A stretch of DNA of 64,000 nucleotides from Corinectria fuckeliana. Lineage: Eukaryota; Ascomycota; Sordariomycetes; Hypocreales; Nectriaceae. Under the pieces are notes generated by a model. That model saw only the letters and a list, made by a program, of their open reading frames with translations. It was not told where the DNA came from and did not search any database. The position numbers and the translations under genes are program-made. The stretch spans positions 62,001 to 126,000 of the forward strand of contig WPDH01000028.1 in assembly GCA_019137255.1 (NCBI GenBank), written 5' to 3'. This document shows, piece after piece, positions 12,561-23,800 of this stretch. The first letter of the stretch is position 1, and each line of letters begins with the position of its first letter.

Positions 12561-14405
12561 TCACCAGTTGATACCGGTCCATCCGTACGACCCGTCAACA
12601 TTCACCCAGCCGCCTTTCTCCATGCCATCTTCCCAGCCCATCATCACGCCCAACAGTCGGCACCCCATGGCGCTCACGGCACAGATCACCTGATCGCTTG
12701 CGCCAGCAAGCACTGCCAGGTCCATCATATACGCCCGTCCGATAAGGCTCCGCAGTCTCAGCGTCTGCTCTGACGGGGGCGCCGTGTGCCGGGCTTCCAT
12801 GTTCACGTCGTGCACATTCACGCCGTTGGGGGCGTTGGCAGCGTTGTTCTTGCGATCAACGCCGAGGTTCCAGAACATGGGCGAAAAGAAGCCGCCCTCC
12901 CAGCCGAAGGTTTCATCGACAAAGTGGCGAAGCGTGTGCGGGTTCGGGTTGGCCTCGTCAATGGCCACCTTCGAGGCCAGACGGATTCGCTCCTGGGAGG
13001 CGACAACCTTGGAGAACTCGGGTTCCTCGTACACGGTTGGGTCGTCGGAGGCGACGATGGTGACAGACTCGCGGTTGGTAATAGCCTCTGTTGAGGTCGT
13101 ATTGTAGTACTCATGGACAAGATTTCCGACAGTTTCAAGAAAGACCTCGGCGGGGATATAGCCATCACGGTACTGGTACTCGATGGGATGCTGGTCTCCG
13201 TGGCGGATATGGAGTCCGATGACGGGCATGTCCGGAGTGCTGGAGTCGCCTGCCTTGGCTTTGGCCCGGAGCACACTGACGCGTTCATCGACGTATGCCT
13301 GATCCTGTTTGTTCAAGCCGAACATAGCCTGATAACCCGTGTGGGCGAGGTTGAAGAGTGCGCGCAGTCCGCTGTCAGTGCCAGTCATGCGGTGGCTCTT
13401 GGCCAGCAGAGCCGGGAAGATCTCCTTTGCGGTCACCGTCGAGACAACTAGGTGGCTAGCCTGGAAGGGGCAGGGGACAATGTGGTGTCGAGGAGGCGGT
13501 CGGCAGTCAGGAACAGGAGGAGACGTGAATATGTCGGTGTAGGCGCCATAGGCCCAGCGGGTGTCGTCGATGAAGAAGGCTCGGCCTTGCTCTTTGGCCA
13601 GTCCGTAAAAGGTCCACAGCATCATAAGTGTGTTTCCCAGGCCGGCATCTGGAGTCTCCAGCACGAAAGTCATAGAGCTCTGGCAGACGGGTTTGTATTT
13701 CAACGATTCCTTGTCCATCCCGACAACGTGACCAACCTCCTTGGCGTGGTGCCCCTTGGGAGGGGAGGGTAGTAGGCCCGCTGTTTCCGCCTCATATACA
13801 TCAACAAAGTAGTCATCTGGGGCATCGTAGCTCAACATGACCTGTTCCGTGATGGGGGTTTTGTGATGAAGGTCCCGGGCCCGGGAAGAGACCTCTCGAC
13901 ACTGTCCACTCATGTCTGCATATTGTTCAATGGACAAGGGAAAATCGTGGTCATGGGGGATCGAGATTGTCCACTTCGATCGGCCCTTGTTGTCGCTTAT
14001 AACAACGGGGGTGGGAAAGTCGGGAAAAGCGTCTTGGCCAACCATTTCGAAATCCTCGGCCTTGGAAAAGTAAGGCCAGACGGCGGGCATGACATCGTGA
14101 TCCCGGAAGGCCAAAGCCACGAGGTAAACAATGGTCAGTAGTCCCGCAAGGAAAAAGAGGCGACGAAAGACTCGACTCGGCCGAGTAACTAGAATCTGAG
14201 AGGGAGTCCTCTTGGGTGGTCTCGGGACCAAGGCGGGAAGACTGGGGGAAGGTGGAGGAGAGAAGAGAAGGTGGTTGAAGTTGAATCGAGACGAGGTCGA
14301 AGAGAGGGGACCACGGTCGAGGTGGTTGTAGGAGGAACCGCCTCGACGGAGGTTAAGTCGAGCTGGGGCAACTAGCATCTTGGTGCCAGTTGCAGGAGAC
14401 GCCAT
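12561..14405 (-). CDS. Type II membrane protein, GT23/alpha-1,6-fucosyltransferase-like
   Basis: Intronless, 614 residues, start ATG at 14405. A short cytosolic tail rich in Arg and Pro precedes one transmembrane segment at about residues 82-100 (FFLAGLLTIVYLVALAF), so the rest faces the Golgi or ER lumen. The lumenal part carries GLGNTLMMLWTFYGLAK, VIGLHIRHGDQHP, VTIVASDDPTVYEE and DQVICAVSAMGCRL. These match in order the nucleotide-sugar binding motifs of alpha-1,6-fucosyltransferases (FUT8 family: GxHxRRxDK, ATDDP, and a C-terminal SDQxVCTxSSxVCR motif). The basic HIRHGD motif has His in place of the second Arg of the FUT8 motif. Family assignment is inference; core fucosylation is not a usual feature of ascomycete N-glycans, so donor and acceptor are open. 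Confidence 0.75.
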   Translation of the reverse strand: MASPATGTKMLVAPARLNLRRGGSSYNHLDRGPLSSTSSRFNFNHLLFSPPPSPSLPALVPRPPKRTPSQILVTRPSRVFRRLFFLAGLLTIVYLVALAFRDHDVMPAVWPYFSKAEDFEMVGQDAFPDFPTPVVISDNKGRSKWTISIPHDHDFPLSIEQYADMSGQCREVSSRARDLHHKTPITEQVMLSYDAPDDYFVDVYEAETAGLLPSPPKGHHAKEVGHVVGMDKESLKYKPVCQSSMTFVLETPDAGLGNTLMMLWTFYGLAKEQGRAFFIDDTRWAYGAYTDIFTSPPVPDCRPPPRHHIVPCPFQASHLVVSTVTAKEIFPALLAKSHRMTGTDSGLRALFNLAHTGYQAMFGLNKQDQAYVDERVSVLRAKAKAGDSSTPDMPVIGLHIRHGDQHPIEYQYRDGYIPAEVFLETVGNLVHEYYNTTSTEAITNRESVTIVASDDPTVYEEPEFSKVVASQERIRLASKVAIDEANPNPHTLRHFVDETFGWEGGFFSPMFWNLGVDRKNNAANAPNGVNVHDVNMEARHTAPPSEQTLRLRSLIGRAYMMDLAVLAGASDQVICAVSAMGCRLLGVMMGWEDGMEKGGWVNVDGSYGWTGINW

Positions 14406-15297
14406 CGTAACGTCGGATAGAAAGGATCGTGCTGTGAGTGTAGAATGAAAGACGATGGCTGATCAAATATATTCGGATTGAAGAGGTCGAATGAGGTGGT
14501 TCGAGTTGGAATCAAAAGTGTGTACGTCGTAGCTTGAAGTGAAAACAAGTAAAAGCGATCGACGTCGAAAACGAGTCCCAGGGACCAAGGAGCGACGAGA
14601 AGTGGGAGTGTGTATCCAAGAAGGGCGGCAAGCCGCTGGTGCAACCAGGCAAGCAAACAGAATAGAGGGGGAGAAAGAGTCGTGAGTAGATGAAGCTACA
14701 TTTGAGAAGACGCGAAATCAGCGTAAGCGTCGACGATGATAGTCATGGGCAGAACTGGGTTAGTTCGGCCGAGACTCCCCAAGTCAGCTTCAACCCAGGC
14801 TGGCAATGAGGCGGAGCCGGAAGCGATCGAAGCCGTTGAAACCACAAACAACCCGATCTCAAGGAACGGAGACGGGGGCGTGAGAGAATCAGACGGAACG
14901 ACCAAGGGGAGGGGGGGTCGAACCAACGAGAGATCGGAGCACAAGCACGAAAGAGGAAGAAGCAGAATAAGCAGATGAAGAAGATTATGAAAGAAGGGAC
15001 GGACGAGAGAAGCAAAGAAACAAAAACCGGGGTGCAGAGAGAGACGTCAAGCCTCCGTGCGAAGATTCGCAGTAACAGCCCGAAGTGAAATTGGGGTGGG
15101 TGAAGAGGAAGGAAGCCAGCAGGAAGGAAGTGTCGTTTGGCGCTGGCGGCGTTCCATGAACATTTACGGGCAGGCAGGCGGGCACCATGACCAAAACCGG
15201 ACAAGGACAGGTCCCGCCCAGGCCAAGAGAAGAGATACCCCGGGAACACGGGCATGGCAGGGTTTCGGGTTGCGCCTGTGCCTGTGCCTGCTTCGAT

Positions 15298-15344
15298 CGT
15301 ATTTTTTCTACTTTTTTTCTACTTTTTTTCTACTTTTTTTCTAC
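15298..15344. repeat. 11-bp tandem repeat (CTACTTTTTTT)n
   Basis: Four or so near-identical copies with period 11, seen directly from CTA at 15308, 15319, 15330 and 15341. Confidence 0.9.
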
Positions 15345-17185
15345 CACTGCAAGCGTTGCGACCTTGGATGGGAAGCAAGCTCCGAAGCTACTAGTACGAC
15401 CGTCGTGCCTTCCCATCGCAGGTAGGCATGTAAATTAGCGACCCGACCTTACCGAGATGCAATGCTCCGTCACGAGCCACCTCAGGTTTCTGCAAAGCAT
15501 CCACCGAAGCTCGTTCTGAGACGTGGTGAGGACGGCATTTGCAATGTAGTACATCTTACTATTACATACCTAGTATTACTCTCTGTCTCTCTCTTTTCTT
15601 CTCCGTGTCCATCTCGCTAGCCTCCTTCGAAATACGAACACACACGAAACCTTGTGCTCAACCACCAACCCCGCTCCTCACACCATACTAATAAGTACTA
15701 TGTACTACTTGCTTCGCACATCATGTACGTATACCTACTTCATGCTAATCGGATGCTGCGAGCTTGAGTGAGCGGGAGAGTTCCCAATGGCGCTCGCTAG
15801 TCGCAGATTGATCGACTACCTCAGGGATGGGTGCGTGTGAGAGAGCAAGCCTAGATGGCCGACTATAAACACATATCTAGCCCAGAGAGCGTCCGTAATC
15901 AAGCGATTAACTAGCAGATCCATGAGCGGCGATGATACAGGCCGCAGACACACGATACACAGACTCGAAGCAAGTCGTTCCAGGTTGGAGAGGCGGTTAC
16001 TCGACAGCCAACCAAACACCTGTGAAATAACCACAGATTTATGCCGAGAGATCTGAAGACTGGGAGGCTTTAGAGGGTGCCGTCATGATGAACAAGTAAA
16101 ACATGAAGATTTGGCGTGTTACAGAGCACTTACTACGTAGGCCTATCAAAAGCCATCATGGGCTGGGTTGTCGTCCACCCTCATCCTCATCCTCATCCTT
16201 CGTCTGATCATGAAAGTCGAAGGTTACCTCTGACCGGAGTCACGGCTCCATATAACAGCGGCGGCGAGAATACTTGCTGTCGGAGTCCTTAAGACCCCCC
16301 TGTCTATAACTCCCTGACAATCTGCAGGAACGCGAGGAGGCTTGGCAGGGATAGCAGCGCCCAAGGCCCCTTGGCGCCCTTTTGCTAGCCCGGTTTCACC
16401 TTGGAGAGTCCAACGAGCGAGTCCAACATTCAACTCAGCGTTACTCCGCGTCACAGGCCAATCACTGCCAGCCAGGCTCCAAGTTCAACGGCCCATGGCG
16501 GTCTCGGCGACGGCGACTTGACTACGAAGCCGTACTAACACCATTCTACGACACCTTTTCGTCCCGTCTATCCGCATTCGTATCCAGTCTCGATGGAAGG
16601 CGACTGACAGCTATCTAATAATACCTACTCCAAACATGCCATTTTCCTCTCTCAGCTACGGAAACAAAACAATTTGGAAACCAAAACAACTCCCGCGTCA
16701 ATCTCATCTGTCCCGAGCCGAACCCCTCTCCTGCTCTCGTCCACATGCGCCCCGTGTTTTGCCTTGATCAGACTTTTGCGCCCACCGTCTCGCCATCTCT
16801 CGCGTATTCATGCTCCGTCCATCGCACAGCCCACCATCGCCACTTCACCTCGCACTGCCCACGTCTCGCAATGCCTCGGAAGGCCTCTGGCAATCCTGGT
16901 CGCTGGCGTCACACACACATGCACATGCACACGACGATGGAGGCGAAGACAACGACGATGGCAACGCGTCCTCGAGCGTCAACATCTCACTGTACCCCGT
17001 CTTTCACCAATGGTACCCGTCCACTGCGGCCTGCAGTATGCAACCCGCACTCCGCCGGCTTGCAGTCAGCGTATGTCACCTCCTCAAATCCACGTCTCTG
17101 TCGCGTCTTTCTTACCGGCCGACTCAAATGCCGCCCTGACGATGGCCAGCCGATGAACACTAACCGCTCAGGAAGCAAAGCGCCA

Positions 17186-17244
17186 TGTGTCCCTGTGTCC
17201 CTGTGTCCCTGTCCCCGTCCCCGTCCAAGTCCAAGTCCAAGTCG
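17186..17244. repeat. GTGTCCCT/GTCCAA minisatellite
   Basis: Tandem TGTGTCCC units pass into CCCCGT and then CCAAGT units, seen directly. Confidence 0.85.
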
Positions 17245-17960
17245 TAGCCAACTTATCCTCCCCCCTCCCCGTACTCAAATCTTGAACAGTGCTATCAAGA
17301 CCTCGGACCTGCAGCAGCAATACTGTCCGGCTTCATGTAAACACCGTCGACACATCACAATCAATCCATATCCGCAACTTAGAGGCAGTCGTCATAGCGA
17401 TCGAGCTGTCCTTTCTCATTCTCCGGGCTCGTACCCTCTCGTTCCCATAACTAGGTAGGTAGTCACCAGGCGCGGTCCATTAGGTCCCCGCCGCCCCTTG
17501 GTTCTTGACCATATATAAATACAGGTAGATATGTTTGGACCGCAAAGCATAAAAGGGAAAAGAAATTGGCCCCAATGCAGACATCTCGTCGCGTCATTCT
17601 GTCACTATAGATTAATCACACACATATGCGGCGTTTCCCGTCTCGACCCGTCGTCCCATCCTCGTCTAGTCGAGCCAATTGTTGTCCCGTTCTCACCTCC
17701 CAGAAGTAAACGACACGGGTGCCCACATCATTGAATCAAACAATACTTCCTCGCCTCTTCTCCCATGTTCCCTTTTCCCGTGACAAACGAAAGTGATCGG
17801 GTATAACGCAAACAACCTCCGTTCCCTTCAAAGATAATTCCGTAGCCCAAACGCCGCTTGCTTCCGCCCAAATCTGAGGTGATGGTCGCTCCTTGCGACA
17901 AAGCCAAAAGAAAATCAAACTTCCCCCGCTCACTGCCTCCCACGCCCCTATTCATACCCC

Positions 17961-20889
17961 TTATGCTTCCAACGGAACAGTCTTAGGCTCCTCGATAAGT
18001 CCTGGCGTTGGGCTCCGGCGCAGAGGCTCCATGTTGTGTGTGGGCTCTGCTAAATGATCCAACTTCTGCCCGTTCGCCAGTCGCACGCTTCCTCGCGTGC
18101 CCCGAACCACCTGTCCAGTCTCCACTCGGTCTTGGAGCATCTCGTCCAGCATCTTGTTCATCTCGTCAACGCCTCGAGCCCGCTTCTTTTCGGCTTCTGG
18201 TGACAGCGGGCTTCCCGGTAATAAGGCATGACATTCCTGTAACACCGGCGATCGGGGCTCCGTTGTGGCTTCGGCCGTATCCCGCGAACGCGCCGCAGTA
18301 CGTAACGCGGCCAACATTCGGTCCTTGTCGTCCAGCCGTGCTCGCAGATCGGCAATTTCGTTATCCTTCTCCCGGAGCGCGGCAGATACACTGTGGTCTT
18401 CTCCAACCATGATGGCCTTGTTAGGCGCGGCGAAGCCCACCGACGCACGGGACGAGCTGGCCCTACGAGCTTGAAGGAGCCGCTTTTCTAGCGTAGCAAT
18501 GTACCGATTCTTGTCAGCAAGATCCGATTGCAAAGCGCGGTTCTGTGATGTCAGGGAGGCTGTTCCGTCTCCAAATTCGCCAATGCTGTCTTCGTCCGCC
18601 TCGCCAGAATCGTTGTCCGCGGCCCTTTGGTTTCCGCCACTGGACCGTCGCCCAATGGTTGAAGTTGCCGAAGTCATTGACGACGTTCGTTCCAGAATCG
18701 ACCTGTTGCCCGTCGAGGTAGCTACCGATGAGCGGACTGACGCAGGCAGCGAAATCTGCGAGAACCGCGCGTACTGTCCGAGCGAGCTTATGGACCCGTT
18801 TGTGTTAACACCAATCGACTTGGAGCTGAGGATGAGGCGGTTCAGGTGGTCGATCCGTTCCTTGAGCGCCGTGCGCGCCAATTGCATCTCAAGAATCTGC
18901 TCTTCATGTCGTTCCGCAGCTTCGACCTCCCGAGCTCTCTCTTCCTCGTCATTTTGAACCTTGTTCTCCTCGTCCGAGTCCTTCTTTTTCTTCTTAGCCT
19001 GTGTGTCCAACTGCTGCTTCAGCTCGAGAATCTCCATCCGATATCGTTCCAGCATTACGCGCGCACCCCCATCGCCGCCGGCGCCAAGTGCCTCTTCCGC
19101 TTTCTTCGCATGGCTGACAATGTTGTTCTTCGCTCTCGAGGCAAATTTGAGGGTGTTGATTGTCTCCAACGTGTGGTTGTTGGCCGACGCCGCACTGCCC
19201 CCTGCGCCAGTTTGGATGGTGCAGAGAATACTGACGAGGGAGTTTCCGGACAAGGCGCCTTGCAGCAGGCGGGTAAGCTTGCTGTCACGGTACGGAAGAT
19301 GCTTCCCGTCCTTATCGCCACCCTTGGCTTCCTTCTCTTTCCATTCTGAAAGCTTCGCAATAACCGTTCCAAGGGTGAGTAAACTCTTGTTGATATGTGC
19401 TCCTTCCTGTCTTCGCTCCTTTGATTCGGCAGCCTTTTCCGAACCTGCCAGATCGATAAGGCTCAGTGTTGACACACGAACGCCACCAGGAGGGAGGCCG
19501 GATCGCTTGCTCTCCCCGGAGGCGTTACCTCCTGGTATCCGCTCTCGGCTTTCGACCACGATCTGAACAACAGCATGACTTCGGGAACTGCGGGCGTTGA
19601 ACTGGGTGCTGGCGGTTCGTCGGGCCTGGTCTCCACGAGCAATAACCCGCAAGAGTTGAGTCGGGCTCTGCACAATCTCCTCTTTCAGCGGGGTAGCATA
19701 GACGCCTCTCTTGCTGTCCTCTCGCAGTTTGATCTCATCTTGCTGCATGTTGCCTCCGACGCCGCTCCCAGTAGGCATGCTCAAAAGATCGTGGATTTTC
19801 TCGTTGTAAATTTCGAGATAACTGACCCGCAACAGAAACTCTCGAGAAGGCGTCTCTCGGATGTAGGAGAAAATGTCCGTGATAGCTAGGGGAATCACAC
19901 CTGGCGATGAAGCCGTTCCTTGCATGGAAAACGTCTTGCCTGTACCGGTCATACCGTAGGCGAATACTGTACCGTGATAACCCTCCATGACTCGTCGAAC
20001 TAGGCGTTTCGCAATGTGATCGTACACCCGGGAGTTGTTATCGTGAGTCGTAAAGACGTTGTCTGAGAAGGGTCATTAGCGTCTTCTCAGATATGTGCCT
20101 TTTGAGACTACACTTACCATAGAAATGGTCACCACCATCCTTGCCTCTATACGAAATAAGTGACTTTCGGCCATCGACCATCCATTCGCCTTCAGGGTGG
20201 CCGGTGTTGTTCCCTGCGTCAGGCCTCACACGGACGCTGACGAGAACGTTGCCCTTTCCGTCCGCTTTCAAAGACCCTTTATCGGCAGACGAATCTGATT
20301 TCTGGGCCGATCCCTCGGCGGGATCATCGTAGGTCGTGGCTGACGTCGAATACGAGTCTTGCGCTGAGGAGCTCCGGCTTTGAGGTGGAGAGGAAACACT
20401 GATTAGACCATCTGACATGCGCACACTGGTGATGGATTTGCCGTCGGCACTCCCATTGAGAAAGCTAGGGGTGCTGGCGCTTATTGTACTATATATTGAG
20501 TCCTTGTTCGAGGGTTTTGATTTTCTGGCAGCTCGATTCCTTTCGCTAGCCCGCGGGCTGGAGGGTACGCCATTTGGCCGGGTGTCCCCACGTGGAGGCT
20601 GGGGGAATGAGTTGATGCTGACGCTCTTGCGGATCGTCTTTCCAGCGCCATTTGCTGCTACCCCAAGTTTCGGCTGCGGAAGAGCCGTGATCGGAGCAGG
20701 TCCGGGAGGTGCCAGGCTCATCGTAGAAGGTGTTCTCAACCCGGATCGAGGAGTGCCGGGTGCAGACTTGATTGCAGTCGGGTTTGGGAGGTTTCCGGTG
20801 CTCTTGCGAGTTTTAGTAACCGGCAGTGCAGGAAGGGCCATGTTCGGGGGCCCGAGAGATGGGCGCGATGGGCGCGGTAAGGCAGTCAT
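17961..20889 (-). CDS. kipA: Kinesin-7 motor protein (KipA/Tea2/Kip2 type)
   Basis: Plus-end-directed microtubule motor; relatives KipA (Aspergillus) and Tea2 (fission yeast) carry polarity factors to microtubule tips and keep hyphae growing straight. Exons 20118-20889 and 17961-20062, intron 20063-20117 (55 bp, GTAAGT...CAG), 957 residues. A basic Ser/Pro-rich N-terminal extension (about 210 residues) precedes the motor domain at about 213-560: VLVSVRVRP, P-loop GMTGTGKT, switch I NARSSRSH, switch II LIDLAGSE, and HLPYRDSKLTRLLQ. A coiled coil and disordered tail follow. The start is the first ATG of the frame; the frame stays open upstream to a GTG at 21141, and an acceptor-like CTACAG near 21011 leaves room for an additional 5' exon. 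Confidence 0.92.
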
Positions 20890-23800
20890 TGTGCCGAGGG
20901 GTGATTGAGTCAGGAAACAGCTTAAAGGAGTGGATGCTCGCAAGCCTGGTGTTGGAGACCTGGCGCGAGGTCTGGCTTTGCCCTTCAGAGAGATCGATTG
21001 TCCATGAACCTGTAGATAGTCTTGACTGTTAGGCTCGATGGACGTCGCACTGCAACAACCTGCCACCAAGTGCGTTCGGCTTGGAGTTAAATCGCCAGCG
21101 TGTGTCGGCCGGAAGCGGAGCGAAGTTGTCTGGTCGATCACGGGAGGAGGCTGGACGTTGAAACGTTGGTGTGCGACGCGGTTGGGACGAGGATTCCTCG
21201 TGGAGTTCGGTTGACCACCTGAGGCAAGTACCCGTTAGTGGCGCTAAGAGTCGACAGCGGAGGGCCGTATGATGGTGCGAAATGGGAGATCCGCATTCAA
21301 TTATGCAAAAGATGGAAGACGGAGGATGAAGAGGGACATATTGAAATCGCACCATACATACCAACAGTCGCCAAGGGAAATGTTTCCCGGTGCCTGAGAA
21401 AGTCGAAAGGGGGCAGCGTTGAAGGGGGGATCTGTCGGCGGACGAGCAATACAACAAAGGCAAGGAGAAAAGTGAAACCCCTCTCACAAAAAGCAAAGAC
21501 CACAGGGCCAAGTGCCAGTGTCTCCAGGTCCCAAGGTGAGTAGGGTTGAGCGCTAGGGGCTAGCGCAAAATGCGGCTTACTAAAGGGGCACGGTGACGAT
21601 GTTGGCTGGTAGGCTCGAAGAAGCAAGAAGTCGAGGGGGGAGATGTTCACTGTTCAGGCAGTGGTCGAGTAGGAGCTTTGTCTCGGGTCGGGAGGGCAAC
21701 ACGGATCAAGATCAGGGCCTGGCGAGACAGCGGCTGGCGTAGGACGGACGGTGATCTGCTAGCGAAGGCCTGGTCTGGGCGGGAGCCGACGTCGTTGCCG
21801 ATGCTAGTGCTCACGGGGGGCTTGACGGGCGAACAGGGCGATTGGAAATGGGAGGACGTAGCCTAACTACCCAACGCAGTAGCCCACCTATTCAGGAGTG
21901 AGTGCCGCTAGCTGGTGTTGGTGTTGGTGTTGGCGTTGGTGGTGGCGCTGGTGTTCAGAGAGATGGAATGGTTGAGACTTGACTGGGACTGCACGGGTCC
22001 ACTCGACAGCAAGAGAATGAATGGGTGGAGTGGCGTGACGTGACGTCGCGGGTCGACGCGGGTCGAATGAATACTAAGGCAGAGAATGAGAGCGAGAATG
22101 AGCGACTTGGCTTGCACAACGAAGCAGATGCAAAAAGAGAAGACCCGACCGCAGTAAGAAGTTTGATAGGGGATTTCCTACACTCGATGGGAACTCCTCG
22201 GGGACCCAGAAGGTTATTTGCCTGGTGACAAGTTGCTGGGGTTCAGTCCGGGTCACTACTAGGTAAGTACGTACGAAGTAGTACTTCTCAGTGAGGAGAG
22301 ACCGGGGCAGGCAGGCAGGTACTTTACAGTGTGTACAGGACTAGCGTCGTCGTTCGGGTACATCCACCACAACCGTGGTGCCACCAAGCGTCGAGTACCT
22401 CGAGGACACCGGGAGAAAACCTACCCAAGCACCTCCGCACTTACAGAGTAATACTGAGATTGCAAAGATTGCAGAGCCGGCAGAGACGGTAGTAGGGGAA
22501 CTGATGGCCGTAATTGCGATATGCAGGCCTGGGACAGTCGCACTGGGTTGACCAACCGGGGGTGTACCATCCATCCCAAGGAACTAGTAGGCTCCGGGGT
22601 CCGGGGTAGGGTTGGCCGACAAGGAGTCTTCGCCGCACGACAGTCCGCCATTGCGACATCCCACTGAAAGCCACTTTGGCCAAATTTTCCGGGGCCGAGC
22701 TGGAAACCGCTAGGCTTGGGGATGGTGTTCGGAGGTACTCAGCGGACCAGACGGCGTGCGAATGGCGACCTGGTGTAGAGGCTGGGTGACGCTGGGCGAG
22801 GCTCTCGCAGCCAATACTTGCTAAGAGCTGGCAGTTGGAGGCGCCCTAGATCGACACTGGACACTCTCGGCTGTCATAGACTTACATACTTAGTAGTCTA
22901 GTATGCTAAGCACTCGGGTCCCCTGAAACTGGCCGGCTGAGAAGGACTGGCAGGGGGGGGGGGTAACTACCCAACTTAGACTAGCTGTTATCCGTACGGA
23001 GGAAACAAAGAAAACACCGATGATCAGTCAGGCCAAAGGTACCTACTAGGCAGGGCTTTTCGTCGGGTTTCAGCTCGAAGACGGCACTAAGCGGTACATC
23101 ATTTGGGACTGCATTGTAGATCCCACCAAACAAATGGACCCTAAACGTTCGTTCCTGGCTCCACGATTTCTTTGCCCTTTACGTTGTTTATCTAAGTCCT
23201 CATCCTGGATGCCGTTTCGCACTTGTGCTGCATCTCTCATCCAATTGCACTACATGGACTCAGACTCCTCATAATCGGCCATGCTGCTACCCGAGCTGAG
23301 CCTAACATTCCACAGTTCACCGGCTTCCTGCATTGGCTTCTTCGCTCGCTCGCCCGCTCCCGTCCGCCCGCCCGTGCCCGTCTCCCGGTCAGCTTGCTAA
23401 AAGGAACCCTTCCTGCCCGAACAGTACTCGTAGACGTCATCACAAATGCATGTCTAGCTCTTTCCCTCTCAGTTTACCAAGTGAGTCCCTTCTCCCTTCT
23501 TTCCCTCCTCATCTTCCTCTCTCCTTACTCATTTTCAGTAACTTGTCTCCCTGCAATAGTTCATCCCCTCAAATTGGTATTTTGCTTCTTTCGAAAACAA
23601 ACGCCATAGCCAGTTTCCGTTGCCAAGATGTGCTATCAGGAAAAGGCTAGCTGAAAACCCCTCGAAGGACGGACCAAGCCCAATTCCGGTAGCGGCAACA
23701 ATTACCCCTGGTTACAGTACCATCCCGAGTTCACATGCGGCTAGTTTAGCTCCATGTGTGAACCCCCCCCCCCCTACCAAGCTCTTCGATGCATGGGATC

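Larger units (their letters stand above)
14406..17960. other. 3.5-kb gene-poor region
   Basis: No supported gene. The first few hundred bases are the promoter and leader of the minus-strand GT23-like gene. The rest holds simple repeats: an 11-bp CTACTTTTTTT unit repeated about four times (15298-15344), a TCATCC repeat (about 16180-16199) and a GTGTCCCT/GTCCCC/GTCCAA minisatellite (about 17186-17244). Open frames of up to 237 codons have low-complexity composition and no recognisable family. The part next to 17961 should be the 3' untranslated region of the kinesin gene. Confidence 0.45.

Noticed and set aside
14905..14930. GGTTCGACCCC on the minus strand, B-box-like
   Set aside because: No cloverleaf can be drawn around it.
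16674..17458. Overlapping plus-strand frames of 160 and 237 codons
   Set aside because: Low-complexity Ser/Pro/Thr/Arg composition running through a minisatellite; no domain.
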